Assembly (NCBI GenBank): GCA_025355875.1
Contig: JANXYV010000077.1
Location: forward strand, 1-64,000
Source of the DNA: Prolixibacteraceae bacterium
GTDB taxonomy: Bacteria > Bacteroidota > Bacteroidia > Bacteroidales > Prolixibacteraceae
Length of the DNA: 64,000 bases
Direction: 5' to 3'
Position numbers and translations under genes: made by a program. This document shows positions 9,919 to 19,085 of the stretch, piece by piece. The number at the start of each line of letters is the position of its first letter. Within the stretch, counting starts at the first letter, position 1. Under the pieces are notes generated by a model that was given only the letters and a program-made list of their open reading frames with translations, searched no databases and was not told the origin of the DNA.

Positions 9919-10587
9919 ATGTATGATTTAATGATGAAGTTTCATAAAGCCGGCACGACTACAATTTACTATGCAACTGCAATTTTTGCAGGTCTACTTT
10001 TTATTTCATGGTTTTTTATCCCCGACAATATCCTCCGAATTGGCATTTTGGGCGCTTACGCCCTGATTTATTTCCTGATCATTCAATTCTTCCGATATCC
10101 TCAACGCAGTATAGATCAAAACGAAACAATGATTTTATCTCCAGCCGACGGGAAAGTATGTGTAATCAAGGAAACTGTTGAAAACGAATACCTGAAAACC
10201 AAGTGCCTTCAGGTTTCGATTTTCATGTCGCCGACTAATGTGCATATCAATTGGATCCCCATTCCAGGCGAGATCACCTACATGAAACACAAGGACGGGG
10301 AGTTCCATGCAGCTTTTAAAGACAAATCAGCCGAAGAAAACGAACGGACGACTACCGCCGTGAAAATGAACGATGGCCGTGAAATCGTGATGTGCCAGGT
10401 AGCTGGTGCAATGGCACGCCGGATAATCAACTATGTCAAGGTTGGCGACACAGTCGATCAACGCACCGAACTTGGATTTATCCGATTCGGTTCGCGTGTC
10501 GATCTGTACCTTCCGCTCGACACCCAGCTGCAGGTGAAAATCAACGACAAAGTAAAAGGCTCCCAAACCGTTATTGGCACCATTTAA
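9919..10587 (+). CDS. psd: Phosphatidylserine decarboxylase family protein
   Basis: SPADGKVCVIKE...KCLQVSIFMSPTNVHINWIPIPGEI...IRFGSRVDLYLPL. Confidence 0.9.
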   Translation: MYDLMMKFHKAGTTTIYYATAIFAGLLFISWFFIPDNILRIGILGAYALIYFLIIQFFRYPQRSIDQNETMILSPADGKVCVIKETVENEYLKTKCLQVSIFMSPTNVHINWIPIPGEITYMKHKDGEFHAAFKDKSAEENERTTTAVKMNDGREIVMCQVAGAMARRIINYVKVGDTVDQRTELGFIRFGSRVDLYLPLDTQLQVKINDKVKGSQTVIGTI

Positions 10588-10589
10588 AC

Positions 10590-11342
10590 ATGAACCGAAT
10601 AAGCAACATATTCTTTTGGGTGCCGAATGCCATTACATCCATGAACCTGGTATGCGGCAGCTTGTCTGTTTTTTTTGCGATCAACGGTTCGCTGGGATGG
10701 GCCGCCATTTTCATCTTTGCCGCCGCCATTTTCGATTTCCTCGATGGTTTTTCAGCCCGTTTATTGAAAGCATATTCAGTAATAGGTAAAGAACTCGATT
10801 CACTGGCCGACATGGTTTCCTTCGGACTGGCTCCGGCAGCTATTGTGTTTACCATGCTCCAATTGACCCTGACAGGTAAATTTCAACCCATTCAGGAAAT
10901 TGAAACTCATTGGAGTCAATGGATTGTGCTCTTTACGAGTCTGGTTATCCCGGTTGCCGGGGCGTTTCGGCTGGCTAAATTCAACACCGATGACCGTCAA
11001 AACGAGCAATTTCTCGGAATGCCTATTCCTGCCAATGCCATTTTCTTTGCCTCACTTGCTCTGATTCTGGAACTCGGAACCAAACAAAGCATTGTTCCAA
11101 TCATATTGAATAAATACACCCTTCTGGCATCCATTTTTGGTTGTTCATTCCTGATGGTTTCCGAATTGCCTATGTTCAACCTGAAATTCAAAAACCTGAA
11201 ATTCAAGGAAAACGCCCTTCGTTTTTTCTTCGTCGGAACCACGATTCTTCTTTTGGTTTTCCTGCAAATATATGCCTTGCCGCTGATCATCATCTGGTAT
11301 GTGGCACTTTCTGCAATCAGCTACCTGGCCGGAACGAAGTAG
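10590..11342 (+). CDS. pssA: CDP-diacylglycerol--serine O-phosphatidyltransferase
   Basis: DFLDGFSARLLKAYSVIGKELDSLADMVSFGLAPA (CDP-alcohol phosphotransferase DG...AR...G..LDSLAD). Confidence 0.92.
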   Translation: MNRISNIFFWVPNAITSMNLVCGSLSVFFAINGSLGWAAIFIFAAAIFDFLDGFSARLLKAYSVIGKELDSLADMVSFGLAPAAIVFTMLQLTLTGKFQPIQEIETHWSQWIVLFTSLVIPVAGAFRLAKFNTDDRQNEQFLGMPIPANAIFFASLALILELGTKQSIVPIILNKYTLLASIFGCSFLMVSELPMFNLKFKNLKFKENALRFFFVGTTILLLVFLQIYALPLIIIWYVALSAISYLAGTK

Positions 11343-11479
11343 AGAATCAGAGGAAATTTAAATCTCAACCCCTTTTTTAAAAATCGTGATTCTTTCCATC
11401 ACGAACCACTTTCATTTATCGTAAAACATGATTTTCCGATTTACATGGGGTTGTCGGTTAACAGATTTCCTTTACATTA

Positions 11480-11525
11480 ATATTGCAATATGCTATTGCA
11501 GATAGGCAAAAAACCTGTAGCTTTA
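11480..11525 (+). promoter_or_regulatory. Candidate nuo operon promoter with adjacent palindrome
   Basis: Palindrome ATATTGCAATAT (11480-11491), TTGC at 11496 and TAgcTTTA at 11518, spacing compatible with a Bacteroidota -33/-7 promoter; nuoA ATG at 11591. Confidence 0.35.
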
Positions 11526-11590
11526 TGAACAAAACCCAAAGAAAATCCGTTTCTAGTTCATTCAGTTTATTCCGTTTAAAATTTTGATCA

Positions 11591-11953
11591 ATGCCACAAG
11601 ATTATATTCCGATTCTTATTCAAACACTGGTAGTATTAGGGTTTGTGATTACCACCATGGTGGGCAGCCATTTTTTAGGACCAAAACGATTTTCGCGGGC
11701 GAAACTTGAGAATTTTGAGTGCGGCATTGAAGGAATGGGTAATGCCCGGAGTCCATTCTCAGTTAAATATTTCCTGATTGCGATCCTATTTGTCTTGTTT
11801 GATGTTGAAGTCATTTTCATGTATCCATGGGCTGTGATATTCAAATCGTTGGGCAAAGAAGGATTCCTCGATATGTTACTTTTCATGGCACTTGTGCTGG
11901 CTGGTTTCATCTATATTCTCCTGAAAGGTGCTTTGAAATGGGATAAACAATAA
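11591..11953 (+). CDS. nuoA: NADH-quinone oxidoreductase subunit A
   Basis: FECGIEGMGNARSPFSVKYFLIAILFVLFDVEVIFMYPWA. Confidence 0.95.
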   Translation: MPQDYIPILIQTLVVLGFVITTMVGSHFLGPKRFSRAKLENFECGIEGMGNARSPFSVKYFLIAILFVLFDVEVIFMYPWAVIFKSLGKEGFLDMLLFMALVLAGFIYILLKGALKWDKQ

Positions 11954-11976
11954 TCCAGTCTAAAAACACCTTCACT

Positions 11977-12534
11977 ATGTCAGATAAACAAATCATTAAT
12001 CCAGATATTGTAGAAAGCCCTGAAGGAATCTCCGGACAAGGGTTTTTTGCCACCTCTTTTGAAAAAGCGGTCGGGCTTGCACGCAAAAATTCCTTGTGGC
12101 CATTGCCTTTTGCCACTTCCTGTTGTGGTATCGAATTCATGGCTACCATGGGTTCGCACTACGATTTGGCCCGGTTTGGCTCCGAACGGTTGAGTTTTTC
12201 TCCACGGCAAAGCGATCTGCTCATGGTAATGGGAACCGTAGCCAAGAAAATGGGGCCGGTCTTACGCGAAGTGTACATCCAAATGGCCGAACCCAAATGG
12301 GTGATCGCCGTTGGCGCCTGTGCATCGAGTGGTGGCATTTTCGACACCTACAGCGTTCTCCAGGGCATCGACCGCATTATTCCTGTCGACGTCTTTGTGC
12401 CAGGTTGCCCTCCCCGTCCGGAACAAATCATCAATGGCATACTCAAAATTCAGGAACTGGTTGGCAATGAATCTCTTCGGAGAAGAAACTCCAAAGAATA
12501 CAACGAAATGATGAAACATTACCAAATGGAATAG
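11977..12534 (+). CDS. nuoB: NADH-quinone oxidoreductase subunit B
   Basis: LWPLPFATSCCGIEFMA...VFVPGCPPRPEQIINGILKIQE. Confidence 0.96.
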   Translation: MSDKQIINPDIVESPEGISGQGFFATSFEKAVGLARKNSLWPLPFATSCCGIEFMATMGSHYDLARFGSERLSFSPRQSDLLMVMGTVAKKMGPVLREVYIQMAEPKWVIAVGACASSGGIFDTYSVLQGIDRIIPVDVFVPGCPPRPEQIINGILKIQELVGNESLRRRNSKEYNEMMKHYQME

Positions 12535-12610
12535 ATTCTTTATGTTTGAATGAATCTTACGAAAAAAAACAATAAATTACAGAAGCATTCCAATATTAAA
12601 AAACCAAAAT

Positions 12611-13120
12611 TTGTATCGCTTCAATCCCTATAGAGACCAGCTTGTTATTCAGAAACTTAGTGATCACTTTCCTGATGTGGTACAGTTTCACGAACGTTCT
12701 TCCGATATGCTTTGCGTCACGGTCGGCAACGAGTTTATTCATGATCTTTTACTTTTTCTTCGTAATGATGCGGATTTGCAATTCAACTTCCTGACCACAC
12801 TTTGCGGAATGCATTATCCGGAAACCAATCAACTGGGTGTGGTGTATCATTTGCATAGCTTCGTCAACAATCACCGGATCAGGATTAAAACAGCGACCGA
12901 TCAGGAACAAGCAACCGTGCCGACTATAACGACGATCTGGCCTGCCGCAAACTGGATGGAGCGCGAAGCATATGATTTTTTCGGAATTATTTTCGACGGT
13001 CATCCAAACCTGAAACGAATCCTGAATATGGACGATATGACTGACTTTCCGCTAAGAAAAGATTTTCCGCTGGAAGATCAGACACGAGAAGATAAAGATG
13101 ACAGCATGTTTGGAAGGTGA
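12611..13120 (+). CDS. nuoC: NADH-quinone oxidoreductase subunit C
   Basis: ATVPTITTIWPAANWMEREAYDFFGIIFDGHPNLKRILNMDDMTDFPLRKDFPLEDQTREDKDDSMFGR; putative TTG start uncertain. Confidence 0.93.
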   Translation: MYRFNPYRDQLVIQKLSDHFPDVVQFHERSSDMLCVTVGNEFIHDLLLFLRNDADLQFNFLTTLCGMHYPETNQLGVVYHLHSFVNNHRIRIKTATDQEQATVPTITTIWPAANWMEREAYDFFGIIFDGHPNLKRILNMDDMTDFPLRKDFPLEDQTREDKDDSMFGR

Positions 13121-13133
13121 AGAAAACCCCTTC

Positions 13134-13152
13134 CCTGCCTGCGGCAGGCAGG
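13134..13152. repeat. Palindrome CCTGCCTGC-G-GCAGGCAGG in nuoC-nuoD gap
   Basis: Perfect 9-bp arms with 1-nt centre. Confidence 0.9.
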
Positions 13153-13216
13153 CAAACCCTCCCCTAAAGTGAGGGCTTAAAGAACAAACACAAATATTTG
13201 GCATATAATTGGTTAC

Positions 13217-13255
13217 GAACTTTTAACTTTTGACTTTGAACTTTTGACTTTAAAC
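13217..13255. repeat. Degenerate direct repeat (aacttttgacttt) before nuoD
   Basis: gaacttttaacttttgactttgaacttttgactttaaac. Confidence 0.7.
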
Positions 13256-14491
13256 ATGGCACAGCAATTCAATACAGGATATTGGGCAAAAGATATTGTA
13301 AGTTCCGAGGAACATAAGGAATACAACATCCTGAATGTGGGTCCGACTCATCCTGCTACCCATGGGGTGTTCCAGAATGTGATGCTGATGGATGGGGAGT
13401 TTATTGTTGAAACGGAGCAAACCATTGGATATATCCACCGTGCTTTCGAAAAGATAGCTGAGCGAAGGCCTTTTTACCAAATCACTCCGCTCACCGACCG
13501 TCTAAACTACTGTTCATCGCCTCTCAATAACATGGGCTGGCACATGACTGTCGAAAAACTCCTTGGCATTGAAACGTCCAAAAGGGTAGATTATTTACGT
13601 ATTATTGTCATGGAACTGGCACGTATCGCCGACCACTTGATTTGCAACAGCGTCATTGGTGTTGATAGCGGCGCCCTGACCGGCTTCACCTATTTGTTCC
13701 AAAGCAGGGAATTCATCTACGAAATATACGAAGAAATATGTGGATCGCGCCTGACAACGAACATGGGACGAATTGGTGGTTTCGAACGTAATTTCAGTGA
13801 CAAAGCCTGGGATAAAATCCGCTATTTCCTGAAAACCTATCCTGCACATCTTCAGGAATTTGAAAACTTACTGTCGCGAAACCGCATTTTCATGGACCGC
13901 ACCATCAACGTGGGTGCTTTTCCTGCCGACCGGGCCTTGGCCTATGGATTCACCGGGCCAAATCTTCGGGCATGTGGAGTTGATTACGATGTTCGTGTCA
14001 TGAATCCATACTGTTCCTACGAAGATTTCGATTTTATTATACCAATCGGCCAAAACGGCGATACCTACGACCGTTTTATGGTGCGCCAGGAAGAGATGAA
14101 ACAAAGTTTGCATATCATCCAACAGGCCTTGGATAAATTAGACAAAATTCCTGACAAGGAAACGTTCTATGCCGCTGATCCCCGTTTTGTATTGCCTCCT
14201 AAAGAAAAGGTTTACAACAATATGGAAGCGCTGATCTGGCATTTCAAGATTGTGATGGGCGAAACCGACATCCCTGTTGGCGAAGTTTATCATTCGATTG
14301 AAGCCGCAAACGGAGAACTCGGTTTCTACCTGGTAAGCGATGGAGGACGCACTCCTTCCCGATTGCATTTCAGAAGGCCATGTTTTATCTATTACCAGGC
14401 ATATCCTGAAATGGTCACCGGGAACATGCTATCAGATGCCGTTTTAACCATGAGTTCTATGAATGTGATAGCCGGAGAGTTGGATGCATAG
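13256..14491 (+). CDS. nuoD: NADH-quinone oxidoreductase subunit D
   Basis: GPTHPATHGVFQNVMLMDGE...EVYHSIEAANGELGFYLVSDGGRTPSRLHFRRPCF; MAQQFN start chosen. Confidence 0.96.
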   Translation: MAQQFNTGYWAKDIVSSEEHKEYNILNVGPTHPATHGVFQNVMLMDGEFIVETEQTIGYIHRAFEKIAERRPFYQITPLTDRLNYCSSPLNNMGWHMTVEKLLGIETSKRVDYLRIIVMELARIADHLICNSVIGVDSGALTGFTYLFQSREFIYEIYEEICGSRLTTNMGRIGGFERNFSDKAWDKIRYFLKTYPAHLQEFENLLSRNRIFMDRTINVGAFPADRALAYGFTGPNLRACGVDYDVRVMNPYCSYEDFDFIIPIGQNGDTYDRFMVRQEEMKQSLHIIQQALDKLDKIPDKETFYAADPRFVLPPKEKVYNNMEALIWHFKIVMGETDIPVGEVYHSIEAANGELGFYLVSDGGRTPSRLHFRRPCFIYYQAYPEMVTGNMLSDAVLTMSSMNVIAGELDA

Positions 14492-14607
14492 GGCAAAGGG
14501 CATGGAGCATAGAGCATGGAGAACGAAAACGGGTGTCCGAAGTAGGAAAAAGAAAAAAAATACGATAATTGAAACGATATCCTTTGCCGTCTGCTTTAGC
14601 TGACGGA
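14492..14607. repeat. nuoD-nuoE intergenic repeats: ggcat/agcat direct repeats plus CCGTCtGCtttaGCtGACGG palindrome
   Basis: Direct repeats at 14492-14521; palindromic hairpin at 14588-14607. Confidence 0.7.
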
Positions 14608-14627
14608 CATTGACAAATTAAATATAA

Positions 14628-15161
14628 ATGCAGAACACAAAAAATACAATTGAATTCAACACCGAAACCGTTGATCTGGTGAACAAGATCATCCGGCGTT
14701 ATCCGCAGGGCAGGCAAAAATCGGCATTATTGCCGATATTGCATATTGCCCAAGCTGAAAACCACGGGTGGCTCAGTTCTGAAATGATGGACTATGTGGC
14801 TTCGCTACTCAATATTCAACCCATTGAAGTTTACGAAGTCGCTTCCTTTTACAGCATGTTCAATCTTCAGCCGGTTGGAAATTGCGTGATTGAAGTTTGC
14901 CAAACCGGTCCCTGCTGGCTAAATGGTTCAGAAGAAATACTGGCTCATTTCGAAAAGAAACTCGGCATTAAAAAAGGAGAAACAACTGAAGACGGACGTT
15001 TCACCTTGAAAACTGTTGAATGCCTGGCTGCCTGCGGAAGTGCGCCTGTAATTCAGGTGGGTACCGAATACCACGAAAACATGACGGTGGAAAAAGCCGA
15101 TGGCTTGCTTAGCAGATGGACCGAAGAAAATAAATGTTCGCACACCAATCCATATCTTTAA
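14628..15161 (+). CDS. nuoE: NADH-quinone oxidoreductase subunit E
   Basis: Thioredoxin-like [2Fe-2S]: VCQTGPCWLNGSEEIL...VECLAACGSAPVIQV. Confidence 0.95.
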   Translation: MQNTKNTIEFNTETVDLVNKIIRRYPQGRQKSALLPILHIAQAENHGWLSSEMMDYVASLLNIQPIEVYEVASFYSMFNLQPVGNCVIEVCQTGPCWLNGSEEILAHFEKKLGIKKGETTEDGRFTLKTVECLAACGSAPVIQVGTEYHENMTVEKADGLLSRWTEENKCSHTNPYL

Positions 15162-15164
15162 CCT

Positions 15165-16472
15165 ATGGCAGAGCAAATACTACTCAAAAGCTTAGAGGTT
15201 CCGGGGTTGGCCGGTTTCGACATTTACCGGAAACTGGGCGGATATGCATCGGTTGAAAAAGCATTGAAGAATTTCACTCCGGATGAAGTTACGGCCGAGG
15301 TGAAGAAATCCGGTTTGCGTGGTCGGGGTGGTGCAGGATTTCCAACAGGCATGAAATGGGGTTTCATTGATAAAAGCACCGATTATCCACGATACTTTGT
15401 TTGCAATTTTGATGAAAGTGAACCTGGTACGTTTAAAGACCGGCACATCGGTCAACTCAATCCACACCAGCTGATCGAAGGAATGATTCTCGGCTCGTAT
15501 GCCTTGGGAGCCCGCACTTCTTACATTTACATCCGGGGAGAATTGTTTTACGTTTTAAAAATCATTGAAAAAGCCATTGCCGAAGCATATTCCAACGGCT
15601 TCCTGGGCGAAAACATTTTAGGCAGCGGATATTCGCTCGATTTGTATTGCCATCCCGGCGCCGGTGCCTATATCTGCGGAGAAGAAACCGCACTGATCGA
15701 ATCACTCGAAGGGAAACGCGGAAATCCACGCATCAAACCTCCATTCCCGGCTATTGTTGGATTATATGACTGCCCGACGGTAGTCAACAATGTGGAAACC
15801 ATTGCAGTCCTTCCCTGGATTATCAATCATGGAGCTGATGCATACGCGGCCATTGGCATTGGAAACAGCAAGGGAACCAAATTGATTTCGGCTTGCGGAC
15901 ACATCAACAAACCAGGAATTTACGAAATCGAACTCGGCCTTCCGGTCGAAGAATTTATTTACAGCGAAAAATATTGTGGTGGAATCCGAAATGGCAACAA
16001 ACTGAAAGCAGTGGTGGCAGGTGGTTCATCGGTTCCAATCCTACCGGCTGACCTAATCCTGAAAACAGCCAAAGGCGAGCCGCGCCTGATGAGTTACGAA
16101 TCGCTGGCAGAAGGCGATTTTGAAACCGGAACCATGCTCGGATCGGGCGGATTCATTGTAATGGACGAAACGACCTGCATGGTCAAGAACCTTTTGACCT
16201 TTGCACGGTTCTACCATCATGAATCATGCGGACAATGCAGCCCTTGCCGCGAAGGCACCGGCTGGATTGAAAAAATATTACAACGAATCGAAAATGGGCA
16301 GGGAACAATGAAAGATATTGATTTGCTTGTCAGCATTTCGAAACATATAGAAGGAAATACGATTTGTCCGCTGGGCGACGCTGCTGCATGGCCTGTTGCT
16401 AGCGCTGTCCGCCATTTCCGTCAGGAATTTGAAGATCACGTAAAATTGCAGAGATGTCCCTTGTCAAAGTAA
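15165..16472 (+). CDS. nuoF: NADH-quinone oxidoreductase subunit F
   Basis: GLRGRGGAGFPTGMKW, CNFDESEPGTFKDR, GAGAYICGEETALIESLEGKRGNPR, ESCGQCSPCREGTGW. Confidence 0.96.
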   Translation: MAEQILLKSLEVPGLAGFDIYRKLGGYASVEKALKNFTPDEVTAEVKKSGLRGRGGAGFPTGMKWGFIDKSTDYPRYFVCNFDESEPGTFKDRHIGQLNPHQLIEGMILGSYALGARTSYIYIRGELFYVLKIIEKAIAEAYSNGFLGENILGSGYSLDLYCHPGAGAYICGEETALIESLEGKRGNPRIKPPFPAIVGLYDCPTVVNNVETIAVLPWIINHGADAYAAIGIGNSKGTKLISACGHINKPGIYEIELGLPVEEFIYSEKYCGGIRNGNKLKAVVAGGSSVPILPADLILKTAKGEPRLMSYESLAEGDFETGTMLGSGGFIVMDETTCMVKNLLTFARFYHHESCGQCSPCREGTGWIEKILQRIENGQGTMKDIDLLVSISKHIEGNTICPLGDAAAWPVASAVRHFRQEFEDHVKLQRCPLSK

Positions 16473-17374
16473 CCATAGACGAAATTGAGGTTGAAGTCGA
16501 AGCCGGAACAACCATTCTGAATGCTGCCCGCAAAATTGGAGGCAACGTAGTTCCGCCTGCCATGTGCTATTACTCCAAACTGGAAGGAAGCGGCGGAAAA
16601 TGCCGCACCTGTTTGGTGAAGGTCGCTCAGGGTTCAGCCAAAGACCCACGCCCGATGCCCAAGTTGGTTCCTTCGTGCCGGACCGTTGTTCAGAATGGAA
16701 TGGTGGTACAAAACATTACATCTCCGGAAGTGATGGAAGCTCGCAAGGCGATTACCGAATTTCTGCTGATCAACCATCCTCTTGATTGCCCGGTATGTGA
16801 TCAGGCCGGCGAATGCAGCCTTCAGGATTTATCGTATGCTCACGGATTAGCCGATACTCAAACCATTGAAGAACGCCGGACCTTTGCTCCAATCGACATT
16901 GGCGACAAGATCAAGCTGCACATGAACCGGTGTATTCTTTGCTACCGCTGCGTGATGGTAGCCGACCAACTGACCGATCAGCGTGTTCACGGAGTTCTTG
17001 GCCGGGGCGATCACTGCGAAATCAGCACCTACATTACCAAAGCGGTTGACAATGATTTTTCAGGAAACATGATTGACGTTTGTCCGGTTGGAGCGCTGAC
17101 AGATAAAACATTCAGGTTTAAAAGCCGCGTTTGGTTTACCAAACCTTTCGACGCGCACCGCGATTGCCCGAAATGCAGCGGGAAAGTTGTTCTTTGGATG
17201 AAAGGTGAAGAAATTCTTCGGGTTACCGGACGAAAAGACAAATACGGCGAACTTGAAGTGTTTATATGCAACGATTGCCGGTTCGAACACAAAGAAGATA
17301 AGGACTGGGAAGTGGAAGGTCCTCGGAAAATCGAGCGGCATTCGGTGATCGGACAAAACCATTACGAAAAATAA
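16454..17374 (+). CDS. nuoG: Short NuoG-like 2Fe-2S/4Fe-4S subunit (no full molybdopterin domain)
   Basis: MCYYSKLEGSGGKCRTCLVKV, HPLDCPVCDQAGECSLQD, NRCILCYRCVMV, DVCPVGALTDK; ends at about 306 aa. Confidence 0.9.
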   Translation: MSLVKVTIDEIEVEVEAGTTILNAARKIGGNVVPPAMCYYSKLEGSGGKCRTCLVKVAQGSAKDPRPMPKLVPSCRTVVQNGMVVQNITSPEVMEARKAITEFLLINHPLDCPVCDQAGECSLQDLSYAHGLADTQTIEERRTFAPIDIGDKIKLHMNRCILCYRCVMVADQLTDQRVHGVLGRGDHCEISTYITKAVDNDFSGNMIDVCPVGALTDKTFRFKSRVWFTKPFDAHRDCPKCSGKVVLWMKGEEILRVTGRKDKYGELEVFICNDCRFEHKEDKDWEVEGPRKIERHSVIGQNHYEK

Positions 17375-17380
17375 TATTCT

Positions 17381-18412
17381 ATGGATTGGACTTTATATAT
17401 TTACAAAACCATTTTCCTGTTCATCATTTTCCTGATCACACTGGTGATTGCGATGTATTCGACCTATGGCGAACGGAAAGTGGCTGCGTTTATGCAAGAC
17501 CGCCGCGGTCCCAATCGTGCCGGGCTTTTTGGCCTCCTGCAACCGATTGCCGACGGTCTGAAAATGTTCATGAAAGAGGAAATCATCCCCCTCACGGCCA
17601 ACCGGGCACTTTTTATTCTGGGTCCTTCGATTGCAATGACAACAGCTATGTTAACCGGAGTGGTTATTCCATGGGGAGGAACCTTGACCATTGGCGGACG
17701 TGAATTTTCAATGCAAATTGCCGACCTGAACATCGGAATTTTATACGTTTTTGCGATGGTTTCCATCGGTGTTTATGGCATCATGATTGGCGGCTGGGCT
17801 TCGAACAACAAATACGCCTTGCTGGGTTCGATCCGTGCTGCTTCGCAGATGATCAGTTACGAAATCGCAATGGGGATGACGATCGTTGCCCTGATTCTTT
17901 CTACCGGAACTTTAAGCCTGCACGAAATCGTTGAACATCAGCATGGCATACACTGGAACATATTCTATCAGCCACTGGGTTTTCTGATCTTTATTGTCTG
18001 TGCATTTGCCGAAACGAACCGGGCGCCATTCGACCTTCCGGAGTGTGAAACTGAATTGATTGGCGGTTACCACACCGAATACAGTTCCATGAAATTGGGG
18101 TTTTACTTGTTTGCCGAATACATCAACATGTTCATTTCGTCGGCGGTAATTGCCACCTTATATTTTGGAGGGTTCAACATGCCCTTCATTGATCAGCTTG
18201 GACTTTCACCAAACCTGCTGACCTTGCTGGGATCTGCATTTTTCTTTCTGAAAATTTTCGGTTTGATCTTCCTTTTTATGTGGATCAGATGGACTCTGCC
18301 ACGGTTCCGATATGATCAATTGATGAACCTGGGTTGGAAAAAGCTGATGCCCCTGGCCATTTTCAATATTCTGGCTACTGGTGCATACTACTATTTTACA
18401 GAATTCAATTAA
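17381..18412 (+). CDS. nuoH: NADH-quinone oxidoreductase subunit H
   Basis: ERKVAAFMQDRRGPNRAG, FAETNRAPFDLPECETELIGGYHTEYSSMKLG. Confidence 0.96.
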   Translation: MDWTLYIYKTIFLFIIFLITLVIAMYSTYGERKVAAFMQDRRGPNRAGLFGLLQPIADGLKMFMKEEIIPLTANRALFILGPSIAMTTAMLTGVVIPWGGTLTIGGREFSMQIADLNIGILYVFAMVSIGVYGIMIGGWASNNKYALLGSIRAASQMISYEIAMGMTIVALILSTGTLSLHEIVEHQHGIHWNIFYQPLGFLIFIVCAFAETNRAPFDLPECETELIGGYHTEYSSMKLGFYLFAEYINMFISSAVIATLYFGGFNMPFIDQLGLSPNLLTLLGSAFFFLKIFGLIFLFMWIRWTLPRFRYDQLMNLGWKKLMPLAIFNILATGAYYYFTEFN

Positions 18413-18421
18413 TCCGGACAA

Positions 18422-19000
18422 ATGATGCAAGCGCTGACAAACAGATCGAAAATTGCTTCAAACAAGAAGATGAGCTTCATGGAAAGGATCTATTTTCCGG
18501 CTATAGTTAAAGGCATGTTCATTACCATCAGGCATTTTTTCGGCAAGAAGGCGACCATCAATTATCCTGAACAAACCCGCGAATTTAGTCAGATTTACCG
18601 CGGAATGCACGTATTAAAACGTGATGATGAAGGTCGCGAACGCTGCACGGCGTGTGGCTTGTGCGCTGTAGCTTGTCCGGCTGAGGCTATTACGATGGTA
18701 GCTGCCGAACGCAAATCAGGCGAAGAAAATTTATACCGTGAAGAAAAATACGCCGAAGTATACGAAATTAATATGCTTCGCTGCATTTTCTGTGGTGACT
18801 GCGAAGAAGCTTGCCCCAAGGAAGCGATCTTTTTGACCGACCGGATTGTAGAATCAGAATACGAACGTCTTCCGTTTATCTACGGAAAAGATCGACTGGT
18901 TGAACCTGTTGATTTGAACCTGAGGATCGATATTTCGGCCCGTCAAACGGAAAATGTGTTGAAATTCAAGCAAAACAAGCGTTTTGCGCATAACAAATAA
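18422..19000 (+). CDS. nuoI: NADH-quinone oxidoreductase subunit I
   Basis: Two 4Fe-4S motifs CTACGLCAVACPAEA and CIFCGDCEEACPKEA. Confidence 0.95.
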   Translation: MMQALTNRSKIASNKKMSFMERIYFPAIVKGMFITIRHFFGKKATINYPEQTREFSQIYRGMHVLKRDDEGRERCTACGLCAVACPAEAITMVAAERKSGEENLYREEKYAEVYEINMLRCIFCGDCEEACPKEAIFLTDRIVESEYERLPFIYGKDRLVEPVDLNLRIDISARQTENVLKFKQNKRFAHNK

Positions 19001-19005
19001 AAAAG

Positions 19006-19052
19006 TTCGGAGTGCCTAAAATTCGGAGTTCGGAGTTAAAACTTTAGGCACT
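19006..19052. repeat. Palindromic intergenic repeat (gttcggagtgcct family) in nuoI-nuoJ gap
   Basis: AGTGCCTAAA (19011-19020) inverted as TTTAGGCACT (19043-19052); related to 62607-62683. Confidence 0.85.
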
Positions 19053-19085
19053 TACTAGATAAAAACAATTACTAGATGATTTAGT

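Noticed and set aside
10668-10675. T8 homopolymer in pssA
   Set aside because: Short run in a conserved housekeeping enzyme; no evidence of phase variation.
11178-11210. Direct repeat acctgaaattcaa in pssA
   Set aside because: Encodes NLKFKNLKFK within a conserved CDS; short coding repeat with no further structure.
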